A DNA stretch of 64,000 nt from Bacillus sp. EB106-08-02-XG196 (GTDB lineage: Bacteria; Bacillota; Bacilli; Bacillales; Cytobacillaceae), in NCBI RefSeq assembly GCF_013396335.1, contig NZ_JABWSY010000010.1, positions 207,697 to 271,696 on the forward strand. The letters run 5' to 3'. Below the pieces are notes generated by a model. That model was not told the origin of the DNA, searched no databases, and saw nothing but the letters and a program-made list of their open reading frames with translations. Every line of letters starts with the position of its first letter. Positions within the stretch are counted from its first letter, which is position 1. Positions 38,153 to 47,324 of this stretch are shown here, one piece after another. The translations under genes and the position numbers were made by a program.

Positions 38153-39319
38153 ATGACGGAAGAAAATATAACCAGAATTGATTTGGATGGAAAAGAAATT
38201 ATATTAATTGGGACGGCGCATGTTTCCAAACTAAGCGTAGAGCAGGTAAAAGAGGTCATTGACCGAGAACGTCCTGATTCTGTTTGTATCGAATTGGATG
38301 ACCAACGCTACAAGTCGATTATGGACGGCAACAAATGGAGAGAAATGGATATCTTCAAGGTTATAAAAGAAAAGAAGGCTACATTATTAATCATGAATCT
38401 TGCCATTTCATCTTTTCAAAACCGCTTAGCCAAGCAATTTGATACTAAACCGGGGCAAGAAATGATTCAAGGGATTGAATCGGCAAAGGAAATAGGGGCT
38501 GAGCTTGTTTTAGCCGACCGTAACATCCAAATTACCTTCTCTCGTATTTGGGGGAATGTTGGTGTCTGGGGAAAAGCCCAGCTGCTCACGTCAATTATCT
38601 ATAGTATTTTCAATAAAGAAACCATTTCAGAAGAAGAGCTTGAGAAAATGAAGACTCAAGATACATTGAATGCTTCGCTTGCTGAAATTTCAGAGGCGTT
38701 TCCTAAATTAAAGAAGCCTTTAATTGATGAACGAGATCAATACTTAGCTCAAAAAATTAAAGAAGCACCTGGGAAAAAAGTGGTGGCAGTTCTAGGAGCG
38801 GCACACGTTCCAGGAATCACAAAAGAGATTCACAATGACCAGGACTTACAAGCTCTCACAAAAACAAAACCAAAATCAAAAACGCCGCAAATTATCGGCT
38901 GGGCAATCCCGGTGTTAATTGTTGCAATTATGGCGTTTACCTTTTTTCTCAATCCATCAGCAGGTATGGATCAAGCGATTAGCTGGATACTTTGGACTGG
39001 AATTACGGCTGCACTTGGTGCAACTGCTGCATTCGGACACCCACTGGCTATTTTAGCAGCCTTTTTAGCAGCACCTATTACTACCTTACATCCCTTACTT
39101 GCCGCAGGCTGGGTTTCGGGGATTGTACAAGCCTACATCAAACGGCCAAGTGTGGCAGACTTTGAAACATTATCGGAAGATGTTTTTTCGCTTAAAGGCT
39201 TTTGGCGTAATAAATTTACAAGGGTCCTGCTGGTGATCATCCTAACCAACATTGGAGGTTCATTTGGAACCTTTATTGGGGGAGCCGACGTAATCCGTAC
39301 GTTCTTCAATAATTTATAA
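38153..39319 (+). CDS. TraB/PrgY-family membrane protein
   Basis: The 388-residue protein has an N-terminal TraB/GumN-like domain with GTAHVSKLS near residue 19 and GAAHVPGI near 215, histidine motifs proposed to form a metalloprotease-like site. The C-terminal third is hydrophobic with about four to five helices. In enterococci PrgY/TraB blocks self-induction by peptide pheromone, but chromosomal homologues are widespread and their role is unknown. AAAGGAAG precedes ATG 38153. It is a single gene with its own terminator. Confidence 0.82.
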   Translation: MTEENITRIDLDGKEIILIGTAHVSKLSVEQVKEVIDRERPDSVCIELDDQRYKSIMDGNKWREMDIFKVIKEKKATLLIMNLAISSFQNRLAKQFDTKPGQEMIQGIESAKEIGAELVLADRNIQITFSRIWGNVGVWGKAQLLTSIIYSIFNKETISEEELEKMKTQDTLNASLAEISEAFPKLKKPLIDERDQYLAQKIKEAPGKKVVAVLGAAHVPGITKEIHNDQDLQALTKTKPKSKTPQIIGWAIPVLIVAIMAFTFFLNPSAGMDQAISWILWTGITAALGATAAFGHPLAILAAFLAAPITTLHPLLAAGWVSGIVQAYIKRPSVADFETLSEDVFSLKGFWRNKFTRVLLVIILTNIGGSFGTFIGGADVIRTFFNNL

Positions 39320-39354
39320 AGGGGTACCTTCCTAACGGAGGGTGCCTTTTTTTG
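39318..39354 (+). terminator. Terminator after the TraB-like gene
   Basis: AAAGGGGTACCTTCC with GGAGGGTGCCTTTT (imperfect), followed by TTT. Confidence 0.65.
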
Positions 39355-39447
39355 CATATGTAGAAGGTTGTCGAACGTTTACAAGGCAATGGGGCTGTTA
39401 GCTGAAGTAGAATAGAGGTAGTAGAAAGTAGAAGGGGCTGGGAATGG

Positions 39448-40071
39448 TTGAATATTTATCTCATCCGACATGGTGAAGCAGAGCATAATGTGGACAAAAC
39501 AGTGATGGCACATACTCATGATTCACAGCATAGTTTAACAGAGCTCGGGCACAAACAAGCACAGGTAACGGCTGAATTTTTCAAAACTATCGTCACCCCA
39601 AAGACGGTATTGTACAGTTCTCCTTATTTACGTACATTACAAACGGCTCAAGCGATTCATTCCGCACTGCCAGAAAGTGTTCCGTTTTTCGAAAATCCAT
39701 TAATAAGAGAGTGGGAGCTTGGCAATCTATATGATTTTACCGATCGCACTCCTGAAAAGAAGAAAGAATTCAAGGCGGCAGGTCAATTTTATTTTCGTTT
39801 CCAAAACGGGGAGTCATTAGCAGATGTGTACTTACGAGCAACGATGTTCATGAATACGGTGGTAGAGCGGGTGAAACAGCAGCAACGGTATGAAAATGTT
39901 GTCATTGTCTCACATGCTGCCTTTATTCATATGCTTCTAACCTTTTTGATGAATTGGCCTATTGAGGACTTAAAAAGGTTTAAACCAGTAGAAAATGCCT
40001 CTGTTATTAGAATAAATGAAGTAGATTTAGATTATCAGTATGAGAAAATTTTTGTTCCGATCGTCAATTAA
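39448..40071 (+). CDS. Histidine phosphatase family protein
   Basis: A 207-residue phosphoglycerate-mutase-like enzyme. The phospho-histidine motif LIRHGEAEHN starts at residue 5, SSPYLRTLQTAQAI follows near 55, and the second catalytic histidine is in VIVSHAAFIHM. The start is TTG 39448, eight bases after GGGGCTGGGA; the nearby ATG 39444 is out of frame. Family members act on sugar phosphates, nucleotides or phosphoproteins; the substrate cannot be told from the sequence. Confidence 0.88.
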   Translation: MNIYLIRHGEAEHNVDKTVMAHTHDSQHSLTELGHKQAQVTAEFFKTIVTPKTVLYSSPYLRTLQTAQAIHSALPESVPFFENPLIREWELGNLYDFTDRTPEKKKEFKAAGQFYFRFQNGESLADVYLRATMFMNTVVERVKQQQRYENVVIVSHAAFIHMLLTFLMNWPIEDLKRFKPVENASVIRINEVDLDYQYEKIFVPIVN

Positions 40072-40075
40072 TTCC

Positions 40076-40115
40076 AAAAGGACGCCCTCAATCATTTGGT
40101 TGGGGGCGTCTTTTT
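40076..40115 (+). terminator. Terminator after the histidine phosphatase
   Basis: GACGCCCTCAA (40081) pairs with TTGGGGGCGTC (40100), one G-U pair, followed by TTTTT. Confidence 0.8.
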
Positions 40116-40227
40116 GTTTGATTATTACTGTAGAATAATTCAACTATTTTCTAGAATAGTAAAATGTATATTTTTAAGGTAACAAACAGCATGAAAACGG
40201 TTACTTGAAAATTTCCAATTATTTAAA

Positions 40228-40256
40228 TTGACTGAAAAGTATAATTATATTATTAT
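40228..40256 (+). promoter_or_regulatory. Promoter of the transporter-M20 operon
   Basis: TTGACT (40228) and TATTAT (40251) with a 17-base spacer, 69 bases before the ATG at 40325. It is a good sigma-A match. Confidence 0.55.
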
Positions 40257-40324
40257 TCTAGTATCAACTTTAATCCTTCGTAAGACAAGGGATTACAAAT
40301 ACATCCAAGAAAGAAGGAACTCAT

Positions 40325-41527
40325 ATGTCGCAGATGTTAGCTTTAGTCATTCTAATGGCCATTTTATTTATCGGAGATTTAGTAGCAGTAAGAACAAAGG
40401 CATGGGTACCTTCTATATTCGTTTGTGCGGTACTGTTCCTTTTAGGATATTGGACTTTCTTCCCGCAGGACATCGTTGCATTAGCAGGTGTACCGCCCGT
40501 TGTAGCGGTAATGATGATGTATTTATTAATTACGAATATGGGAACTTTATTATCACTTCAGGAATTGAAAAATCAGTGGAAAACGATCGTAATTGCTCTA
40601 TCAGGTATTTTAGGAATTATCGCTGTTCTATTTGGAGTTGGAACATTCATATTTGGTTTTGAGACAATTGTCGTCGCTATTCCTCCTTTGGTTGGCGGTG
40701 TCGTATCGGCCTTGATTATGTCAGAGGCAGCGAAGGAAGCGGGTCTTGCTACTTTATCTGTTTTTGCTATCGTCATTTATGTTATGCAAGGTTTTGCTGG
40801 ATACCCGATCACTTCCATCGTTTTGAAAAAGGAAGGAAAGAGACTTCTGAAACAATATCGCAGCGGACAGCTTGCAGCAGAAGCACAGGGTGAGGCTGCA
40901 GCGGAAGTCGCGGCAACAGCAGCAATCAAGCCTGAATTAAAGCTTTTTAAAAATTTGCCAGAGAAATATAATACAGACTTCTTTAAGTTTTTAAGATTAT
41001 CATTGGTTGCATACCTTGCCTATCTAACTTCAACGCTATTAGCACCTGTTGTTACAGTTAGCCCGTTTGTTCTTTGCTTATTGTTCGGGGTAATCGCAAC
41101 AAGTGTTGGATTCCTAGAAAAGCAGGTTTTACAAAAAGCAAATGGTTTTGGATTTGCCCTTGTAGCACTCATGCTCTTTATTTTTGACGGATTAAAACAA
41201 GCAACACCAAGCATGATGCTTGAGATTATTTACCCACTTATCGGCACTATCGTATTAGGGGTAATCGGGATGTACATCTTCTCCTTCATAGTAGGGAAGA
41301 TTCTAAAAGTTAGTAAAGATATGGCATTCGCTGTTTCACTGACTGCATTATATGGATTTCCAGCCGATTACATTATCACAAACGAGGTTATTAAATCCTT
41401 AACAGAAGATGAAAAGGAAAGAGAAATACTGACTAGCCATATGCTCCCTCCTATGTTAGTTGGAGGCTTCATAACGGTAACCATGGTGTCAGTCGTACTA
41501 GCAGGTATCTTTGTAGGATTCTTGTAA
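40325..41527 (+). CDS. Integral membrane transporter-like protein of unknown family
   Basis: A 400-residue protein with about ten to eleven hydrophobic helices and a cytoplasmic, alanine/glutamate-rich loop near residues 175-210. The halves look pseudo-symmetric (GxPPVVAVMMMYLLITN and later GFPADYIITNEV), as in secondary carriers with two inverted repeats. I do not recognise the family. It is 17 bases upstream of two amidohydrolases, so it probably imports their substrate, such as an N-carbamoyl or N-acyl amino acid. The start is ATG after GAAGGAAC. Confidence 0.7.
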   Translation: MSQMLALVILMAILFIGDLVAVRTKAWVPSIFVCAVLFLLGYWTFFPQDIVALAGVPPVVAVMMMYLLITNMGTLLSLQELKNQWKTIVIALSGILGIIAVLFGVGTFIFGFETIVVAIPPLVGGVVSALIMSEAAKEAGLATLSVFAIVIYVMQGFAGYPITSIVLKKEGKRLLKQYRSGQLAAEAQGEAAAEVAATAAIKPELKLFKNLPEKYNTDFFKFLRLSLVAYLAYLTSTLLAPVVTVSPFVLCLLFGVIATSVGFLEKQVLQKANGFGFALVALMLFIFDGLKQATPSMMLEIIYPLIGTIVLGVIGMYIFSFIVGKILKVSKDMAFAVSLTALYGFPADYIITNEVIKSLTEDEKEREILTSHMLPPMLVGGFITVTMVSVVLAGIFVGFL

Positions 41528-41544
41528 GAAAGGAATTGTAGTAA

Positions 41545-42798
41545 ATGGAAACAAGAGTTGATATTAATCTTGAACTTGTGCAGAGCAGAGTAGAAAGCCA
41601 TATAGATACATTGAGTACCTTTACCGCAACACCGGGTAAAGGTACTACCCGCCTTACCTATAGTCCTGAGGATTTGCAGGCACGCCAATATATAAAAGCA
41701 AAAATGAAGGAATACGGTCTAAGTATTCGTGAAGATGGGTTTGGTAATATTTTTGGAAAGCTTGAGGGAACATTAAAGGATGCTCCAAGTGTTCTGATTG
41801 GTTCCCATTTTGATTCCGTTCCAAATGGCGGCTCCTATGATGGTCCAGCGGGAGTGGTAGCGGGACTTGAAGTAGCAGCTCTTTTTGCTGAGCATCAATT
41901 AACACCAAAATATCCGTTAGAGATCATTGCCCTTGTGGAAGAAGAAGGTTCAAGATTTGGCGGAGGATTGATGGGGTCGCGTGGAATTGTAGGCTTACTA
42001 AATGAGGAAGATTTTAATTGTTTAAAAGATAAAGATGGCATCTACGCAGTTGAGGCGATGAGGGAAATTGGGCTTGATCCTGATCTTCCGAAAAAAAGAG
42101 ACCCCAAGACCATGAAAGCATACTTAGAATTGCATATTGAGCAAGGTCCTATCCTTGAAGAAAAAGGTATTCCGATTGGTGTGGTTGAAGCGATTGTTGG
42201 TTTAACACAATTGGAAGTAACGGTAAAAGGGAAGGCGGGGCATGCGGGTACTACACCGATGGACCGGAGAGCGGATGCGTTAGTTACCGCTGCCAAGATG
42301 ATTACACAGTTCCCCGAACTTGCAGATTCGGAGGGAGAAGGTACAGTTGTTACAACCGGCCGATTAAATGTCTTTCCAAATGGGGCGAATGTTATTCCAG
42401 ATGAAGTAGTTTTTACTGTAGACATTCGCTCTGGTAAGGAAGAACACGTATTGAATGTGATTCAAAATGTAAAAAGCTTGGCAGATTTGTATTGTGATAA
42501 GGGTATTGAGGTAAGTGTGGAGCAGCTTTTATATATTCAACCTAAACAGATGAACAAGGATATTGTCTCTTTGTTAAAGAAAAAGAGCAGTGAACTTGAT
42601 ATACCTAAGTGTTCAATTAACAGTGGTGCAGGTCATGATGCGATGGTCTTTTCTGATTTTACAAATGTAGGCATGCTTTTTATTCCGAGTAAGGAGGGTC
42701 TAAGTCATTGTCCGGAGGAATGGTCCGATTCACGCCATCTAGCAAATGCAGTCCATATTCTATATGAGGCAGCCAAAAGGTTAACGGAGGCGAAATAG
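41545..42798 (+). CDS. M20 hydantoinase/carbamoylase-family amidase
   Basis: A 417-residue Zn enzyme of the N-carbamoyl-L-amino-acid hydrolase/allantoate amidohydrolase group. Metal motifs are GSHFDSVPNGGSYDG, EEEGSRFGG and LELHIEQGPILE; GHAGTTPMDRR and GAGHDAMVF complete the pattern. It is a clear paralogue of the gene at 20366. AAAGGAATTG precedes the ATG. It is second in an operon after a transporter and two bases before another M20 enzyme. Confidence 0.9.
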   Translation: METRVDINLELVQSRVESHIDTLSTFTATPGKGTTRLTYSPEDLQARQYIKAKMKEYGLSIREDGFGNIFGKLEGTLKDAPSVLIGSHFDSVPNGGSYDGPAGVVAGLEVAALFAEHQLTPKYPLEIIALVEEEGSRFGGGLMGSRGIVGLLNEEDFNCLKDKDGIYAVEAMREIGLDPDLPKKRDPKTMKAYLELHIEQGPILEEKGIPIGVVEAIVGLTQLEVTVKGKAGHAGTTPMDRRADALVTAAKMITQFPELADSEGEGTVVTTGRLNVFPNGANVIPDEVVFTVDIRSGKEEHVLNVIQNVKSLADLYCDKGIEVSVEQLLYIQPKQMNKDIVSLLKKKSSELDIPKCSINSGAGHDAMVFSDFTNVGMLFIPSKEGLSHCPEEWSDSRHLANAVHILYEAAKRLTEAK

Positions 42799-42800
42799 AA

Positions 42801-43982
42801 ATGATTCATGAAAAAATGAAGGAAGCGATTCAAACATATAGTGAAGAACTAACACAATTACGTCGGAAGCTTCATAGTGAGCCAGAGGTATCCTGGGAGG
42901 AATTCAAGACTACTCAATTTGTCTGTGAGTATCTTGATGATTTAGGAATCTCATACAGAAAGACTGAGCCAACTGGTGTTATTGCGGAAATTCAAGGGGG
43001 GAGACCTGGAAAAACGGTTGCGTTAAGAGGCGATATGGATGCCTTGCAGGTTGAGGAACTGAACAAGGATCTGCCGTATGCTTCAAAAGTAGATGGAAAA
43101 ATGCATGCATGTGGACACGACTCACACACAGCAATGCTAATGATTGCAGCAAAAGCGTTAAATGAAATAAAAGAAGAATTACCAGGTAATGTACGTTTAT
43201 TGTTCCAGCCGGCTGAAGAAGTAGCAGAAGGAGCGAAAGTAATGGTAGAACAGGGAGCAATGGCGGGAGTAGACAACGTTTTTGGCATCCACATTTGGTC
43301 ACAGATGCCGACGCATAAAGTATCCTGCACACCAGGACCGTCTTTTGCTTCCGCAGATTTATTTAAAGTGACATTCAAAGGCAGAGGCGGGCATGGTGCA
43401 ATGCCTCATGCATGTATTGATACTGCTATTGTAGCTTCATCTTTTGTTATGAATGTACAAACCGTTGTTTCTAGAACGATTGATGCCCAGCATCCTGCTG
43501 TTTTGACAATTGGGAAAATGGTTGTCGGAACAAGGTTTAATGTCATTGCAGAAAATGCTGTAATCGAAGGAACAGTCCGCTGCTTCCACCCTGAAACGAG
43601 AGATCATATTGAAACGCAGCTCCAGCATTACGCAGACCAGGTTGCTGCACTATACGGTGCAACTGCTAAAGTGGAATACATCCGTGGGACGCAAGCAGTA
43701 ATAAACGATGAATACAGTGCAACACTAGTTCAAAAGGTTGCCGCAGAAGCATTTGGGGAAGATGTGGTGTATAACGAAAAACCAACTATGGGCGGGGAAG
43801 ATTTCAGTGAATATCTCACCCGTGCACCAGGCAGCTTCGCCCTCGTCGGCAGTGGAAATCCAGAAAAAGACACAGAATGGGCCCATCATCACGGCAAATT
43901 CAACATTGACGAAGACGCCCTCACCACGGGCGCCGAACTCTACGCGCAATATGCCTGGGTTTATCTAAATCAGGAACGTTAA
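42801..43982 (+). CDS. M20 amidohydrolase (N-acyl-L-amino-acid hydrolase type)
   Basis: A 393-residue M20D enzyme with LHSEPEVSWEEF, ALRGDMDALQ, HACGHDSHTAML, QPAEEVAEGAKVM and GGHGAMPH, as in aminoacylases and IAA-amino-acid hydrolases. These remove an acyl group from amino acids. It begins two bases after the carbamoylase-like gene. Together the two enzymes could process several N-blocked amino acids brought in by the upstream carrier. The exact acyl group is not visible. Confidence 0.9.
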   Translation: MIHEKMKEAIQTYSEELTQLRRKLHSEPEVSWEEFKTTQFVCEYLDDLGISYRKTEPTGVIAEIQGGRPGKTVALRGDMDALQVEELNKDLPYASKVDGKMHACGHDSHTAMLMIAAKALNEIKEELPGNVRLLFQPAEEVAEGAKVMVEQGAMAGVDNVFGIHIWSQMPTHKVSCTPGPSFASADLFKVTFKGRGGHGAMPHACIDTAIVASSFVMNVQTVVSRTIDAQHPAVLTIGKMVVGTRFNVIAENAVIEGTVRCFHPETRDHIETQLQHYADQVAALYGATAKVEYIRGTQAVINDEYSATLVQKVAAEAFGEDVVYNEKPTMGGEDFSEYLTRAPGSFALVGSGNPEKDTEWAHHHGKFNIDEDALTTGAELYAQYAWVYLNQER

Positions 43983-43994
43983 GAGTAAGAGTAA

Positions 43995-44039
43995 GCTAGT
44001 AACCAAAAAAAGGATACCGCCGCTGGCGGTATCCTTTTT
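43995..44039. terminator. Strong bidirectional terminator
   Basis: A perfect 21-bp stem around GCT: the left arm runs AACCAAAAAAAGGATACC plus GCC, the right arm ends TCCTTTTTTTGGTT. It serves the M20 operon and the convergent gene at 44110. Confidence 0.9.
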
Positions 44040-44047
44040 TTGGTTAA

Positions 44048-44106
44048 CTGTCCGCCTGAGGTGGACAGTGTCCACGGACGGTGCCTGTCACCAGGGTGAC
44101 AGGCAC
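44048..44106. repeat. Dispersed palindromic repeat (GGTGCCTGTCACC family), copy 2
   Basis: CTGTCCGCCTGAGGTGGACAG, a hairpin shown in two parts as CTGTCCGCCT and GAGGTGGACAG, is followed by TGTCCACGGAC and then GGTGCCTGTCACC-AG-GGTGACAGGCAC, a near-perfect hairpin. The left part, reverse-complemented, closely matches copy 3 at 59971. Confidence 0.65.
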
Positions 44107-44109
44107 TGT

Positions 44110-44898
44110 TTATTTCTTTCTAACAAATTCTCGTTCTTCTCCATAGGCTAGTGAAATTACTTCTGTCTTTTTATAATCCTTTAGAAGTTCTTTTACCTCG
44201 TGGTCCCTGTCGATCATAAATTCGATTACAGGGAAGGCCTGCAGTAATTGGGCTAATGATTCTGGGGATGCAGCTGTTTCGTTTGTTGGGAAGGTGTGGC
44301 TTGGGATTACATATTTAACGTTTAATAGATACCTAACCGCGTATGCTGCTTCTTTCGGGCCCATGGTAAAGTGTCCGGATGAAGAGAGGATGGCGATTTC
44401 AGGCTGATAAACATCCTGAATGAGCTTCATGTCTGCCATTATGGCAGTGTCGCCTGAATGATAGAGAGTATAATCATCCTTAAAGTCAAAAATATATCCC
44501 GCAGACTCCCCGGCATATACCGGAGTACCTGTTGTTTCCCCGTACGAGGAAGAGTGTCTTGCCTGAACCATTGTTACGGTTACATCGTCAAACGATACCG
44601 ATCCACCGAAATTAATAGGAAGGACATTTTTAATCCCTTGTTGAAGAAGAATTAATGCAAGTTCATATTGGGCGATAATCATAATCTCTGGTTTGTGTTC
44701 TAGTATTTTCAGCAAACCACTCGTATGATCAAAATGACCATGTGTTAGAAAAACACAGTCAATAGAATGATAGAAGCTTGCATTGTTTAATTCTTCAGGA
44801 AAACCGGGATTCAAATCAAAAAAAGGATCAATTAAATAATTTTTTCCTTCCTTACTTTTCAAAACATACATTGCATGTCCAAGACGTTGAATCTTCAT
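44110..44898 (-). CDS. Metal-dependent hydrolase, MBL fold (UPF0173-like)
   Basis: A 262-residue metallo-beta-lactamase-fold protein. The metal motif is THGHFDHTSG near residue 52, with later YHSGDTAIM and SSGHFTMGPKEA and IPSHTFPTN. These match the UPF0173/YtkL-like group, whose substrate is unknown. The ATG is at 44898 after AAAGGGGATG. It is alone on this strand and convergent with the M20 operon. Confidence 0.85.
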   Translation of the reverse strand: MKIQRLGHAMYVLKSKEGKNYLIDPFFDLNPGFPEELNNASFYHSIDCVFLTHGHFDHTSGLLKILEHKPEIMIIAQYELALILLQQGIKNVLPINFGGSVSFDDVTVTMVQARHSSSYGETTGTPVYAGESAGYIFDFKDDYTLYHSGDTAIMADMKLIQDVYQPEIAILSSSGHFTMGPKEAAYAVRYLLNVKYVIPSHTFPTNETAASPESLAQLLQAFPVIEFMIDRDHEVKELLKDYKKTEVISLAYGEEREFVRKK

Positions 44899-45059
44899 GA
44901 AAACATCCCCTTTAACTATTCAAATAGAAGTCCTAAACTATTCTATTTACGAGGATAGTGAATCAGACCACAACTTTAATCTGCTTTGTAAACATTCAAT
45001 AAATATAATCTTTGATATTAAATTAACGGATGAATTATATAACGTGAAAATATGAAAGC

Positions 45060-45073
45060 TTGTTTTAGGTCAA
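45060..45073 (+). promoter_or_regulatory. Possible FNR-like site upstream of the HMA gene
   Basis: TTGTTTTAGGTCAA, flanked to give CTTG...CAAG, resembles TTGATNNNNATCAA with mismatches at inner half-site positions. It is 64 bases before the first gene of a cluster that encodes an FNR-like regulator. Confidence 0.3.
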
Positions 45074-45136
45074 GTCTTTTCTTAACCATCTGAATTAAAG
45101 TGAAGACATAATAACAAACCAAGGAGGAAATAAAAA

Positions 45137-45358
45137 ATGGCAAAAGCATTATTTCAATTAGAAACTTTAACTTGTCCGTCCTGTATCAAGAAAATCGAAA
45201 CAACTCTTACTAAAACAGCGGGTATTGAATCTGCTAAAGTGATATTCAACTCAAGTAAGGTGAAAACAGAATTTAATGAAGTTCTAGTTAATGCGAGTCA
45301 AATAGAGGAGAAGATCAAAAAATTAGGCTACGAGGTTTTGACCTCTAAAATTTCCTAA
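45137..45358 (+). CDS. Heavy-metal-associated (HMA) domain protein, CopZ-like
   Basis: A 73-residue ferredoxin-like HMA domain with metal-binding CPSC (Cys13, Cys16) in LETLTCPSCIKKIE. It can carry a soft metal ion to the ATPase encoded 44 bases downstream, which itself has no N-terminal HMA domain. The usual GMTCxxC is altered to TLTCPSC, so the metal may differ from copper. AAGGAGG precedes the ATG. Confidence 0.85.
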   Translation: MAKALFQLETLTCPSCIKKIETTLTKTAGIESAKVIFNSSKVKTEFNEVLVNASQIEEKIKKLGYEVLTSKIS

Positions 45359-45402
45359 TCCTTATTATTGAAGTATCTTAAGAACAAATAGGTGGGGATA
45401 GA

Positions 45403-47298
45403 ATGATTTATACAATTAACAAATATAAAAACTATATTACCTTACTTTCATTTCTATTAATCGTAACGGGGTTTATATCGGGTCTACTAAACAACGATGA
45501 CATAAAGAATCTTTTTCTATTAATCGCAACTATTTTTGCTAGTGTTCCAATATTTATTAAAGCATACCAAGCACTGCGAATGAAGGTCTTCAGTATAGAC
45601 CTATTAGTGAGTATTGCAGTCATAGGAGCTTTTTATTTACAGGAGTATACCGAATCGAGTGTGGTTACTTTCTTATTCTTATTTGGTGACTATTTGGAAG
45701 CTCGAACATTAGAAAAAACACGGTCATCTCTAAAAGAATTAATTGATATGGCACCCCAAGAGGCAATTGTTAATCGTGGAGGTAAAACCATATCCATTTC
45801 AGTTGAAGAAGTCGTCGCAGGAGATCGTATTATTATTCGTTCCGGCGGAAAGGTCCCAGCTGATGGAAGAATTGTATCTGGACAAGCCTACTTGAATGAA
45901 GCCGCTGTAACCGGTGAATCCATTCCAGCAGCAAAGAATATAGAAGATAAAGTTTTTAGTGGTACCATTGTCGACAATGGTTATATCGAAATGATTGCAG
46001 AAAAAGTCGGGGATGATACCACTTTTGCGAAAATTATTGAGCTTGTAGAGGAAGCACAAGAATCAAAATCGAAGACAGAGAAATTTCTTGATAAGTTTGC
46101 CAGTATTTATACACCTGCAGTAGTACTGTTATCGGTTTTGGTATATGTAATAACCCAAGATTTGCATTTATCGATCACCTTCTTAGTCATCGCCTGCCCT
46201 GGCGCTTTAGTTATTGGTGCTCCAGTTTCAAGTGTCGCAGGCATCGGAAATGGTGCGAAAAAAGGTGTGCTTATTAAAGGTGGAGAGGTAATGGACAGCC
46301 TTTCCAAAGTAGATACCATTGTTTTTGATAAAACGGGAACTCTCACAAAGGGAAAACCTGAAGTAACAAATATTAAGGTGTTTAATAATCTAGATACGAA
46401 CGACCTGCTCCGATTGGCTGCACAGGCTGAAACCATTTCAGAACATCATTTAGGTCAAACCATTGTAAATGAAGCAAAGGCAAGAAGTTTAAAAATAGGA
46501 ACTGTGGAAAATGGAGAAGTGATTAAAGGAAATGGAATCCGGGCAATGGTTGAAGGGCATACCATGTCTGTTGGTAACCGTAAATTAATGAAAACGGATA
46601 AAATCACCATCATCAAGGAAGTATCCGATTATGCATTAGCTCAGGAAAAGGAAGGATATACCGCTATTTTTGTTGCAGTGGATGGAGAAATTTGCGGTAT
46701 CATCTCGATTGCTGACCAAATCCGTGAGGACGCTGTACAGGCATTAACTGAATTAAGAAACAGCGGTATAAAGAAAATGATTATTTTGACTGGCGACAAT
46801 CAACATACGGCTGAGATAGTAGCCAATAGGCTCGGCATTGATGAATACCATGCAGAACTATTGCCAGAAGACAAAGTAAAATACGTGAAGGAATTAAAAG
46901 AAAGGGGGCATATTGTTGCGATGGCTGGAGATGGTATTAATGATGCACCTGCTATTGCAACAGCTGATATTGGGTTAGCCATGGGTAAAGGCGGTACAGA
47001 TATATCAATGGAAACGGCAGACGTTGTATTAATGGCTGATAAATTGATGCAATTTTCCCATGCTTACGCCTTATCAAAAGCAACGGTGCGGAATATGAGA
47101 CAAAATACTTTCCTCGCAATACTGATTGTATTTGTTTTATTAGTTGGCGTTTTATTTGGTTCCGTTCATTTGGCAGTCGGTATGTTCATTCATGAGGCTA
47201 GTGTATTGATTGTTATTTTAAATGCGATGAGATTATTAAGATTTAATTATATCAAAAAGAGTGTTTTTGTAGAGCTCAATGCTGTCAATGCTGCATAG
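45403..47298 (+). CDS. P1B-type heavy-metal-transporting ATPase with CPG motif
   Basis: The 631-residue pump has TGES (actuator domain), phosphorylated DKTGTLTKG (Asp309) and GDGINDAPA. The transmembrane metal motif reads CPGALVIG (Cys265-Pro-Gly) where CPC, SPC or CPH is usual. The nucleotide-domain motif SEHPL reads SEHHL (His348-His349). Both could change metal choice or turnover. There is no N-terminal metal-binding domain; the separate HMA protein may replace it. It is flanked by that gene and an FNR-like regulator. The metal (Cu, Zn, Cd, Fe or heme-related) is unknown. Confidence 0.9.
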   Translation: MIYTINKYKNYITLLSFLLIVTGFISGLLNNDDIKNLFLLIATIFASVPIFIKAYQALRMKVFSIDLLVSIAVIGAFYLQEYTESSVVTFLFLFGDYLEARTLEKTRSSLKELIDMAPQEAIVNRGGKTISISVEEVVAGDRIIIRSGGKVPADGRIVSGQAYLNEAAVTGESIPAAKNIEDKVFSGTIVDNGYIEMIAEKVGDDTTFAKIIELVEEAQESKSKTEKFLDKFASIYTPAVVLLSVLVYVITQDLHLSITFLVIACPGALVIGAPVSSVAGIGNGAKKGVLIKGGEVMDSLSKVDTIVFDKTGTLTKGKPEVTNIKVFNNLDTNDLLRLAAQAETISEHHLGQTIVNEAKARSLKIGTVENGEVIKGNGIRAMVEGHTMSVGNRKLMKTDKITIIKEVSDYALAQEKEGYTAIFVAVDGEICGIISIADQIREDAVQALTELRNSGIKKMIILTGDNQHTAEIVANRLGIDEYHAELLPEDKVKYVKELKERGHIVAMAGDGINDAPAIATADIGLAMGKGGTDISMETADVVLMADKLMQFSHAYALSKATVRNMRQNTFLAILIVFVLLVGVLFGSVHLAVGMFIHEASVLIVILNAMRLLRFNYIKKSVFVELNAVNAA

Positions 47299-47324
47299 TA
47301 ACGTTCGTTTAAGGAGTGTAAAAG

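Noticed and set aside
45137..47298. Copper operon copZA by name
   Set aside because: CPG, the missing HMA domain and the unusual chaperone motif make copper specificity unproven, so no cop symbols are given.
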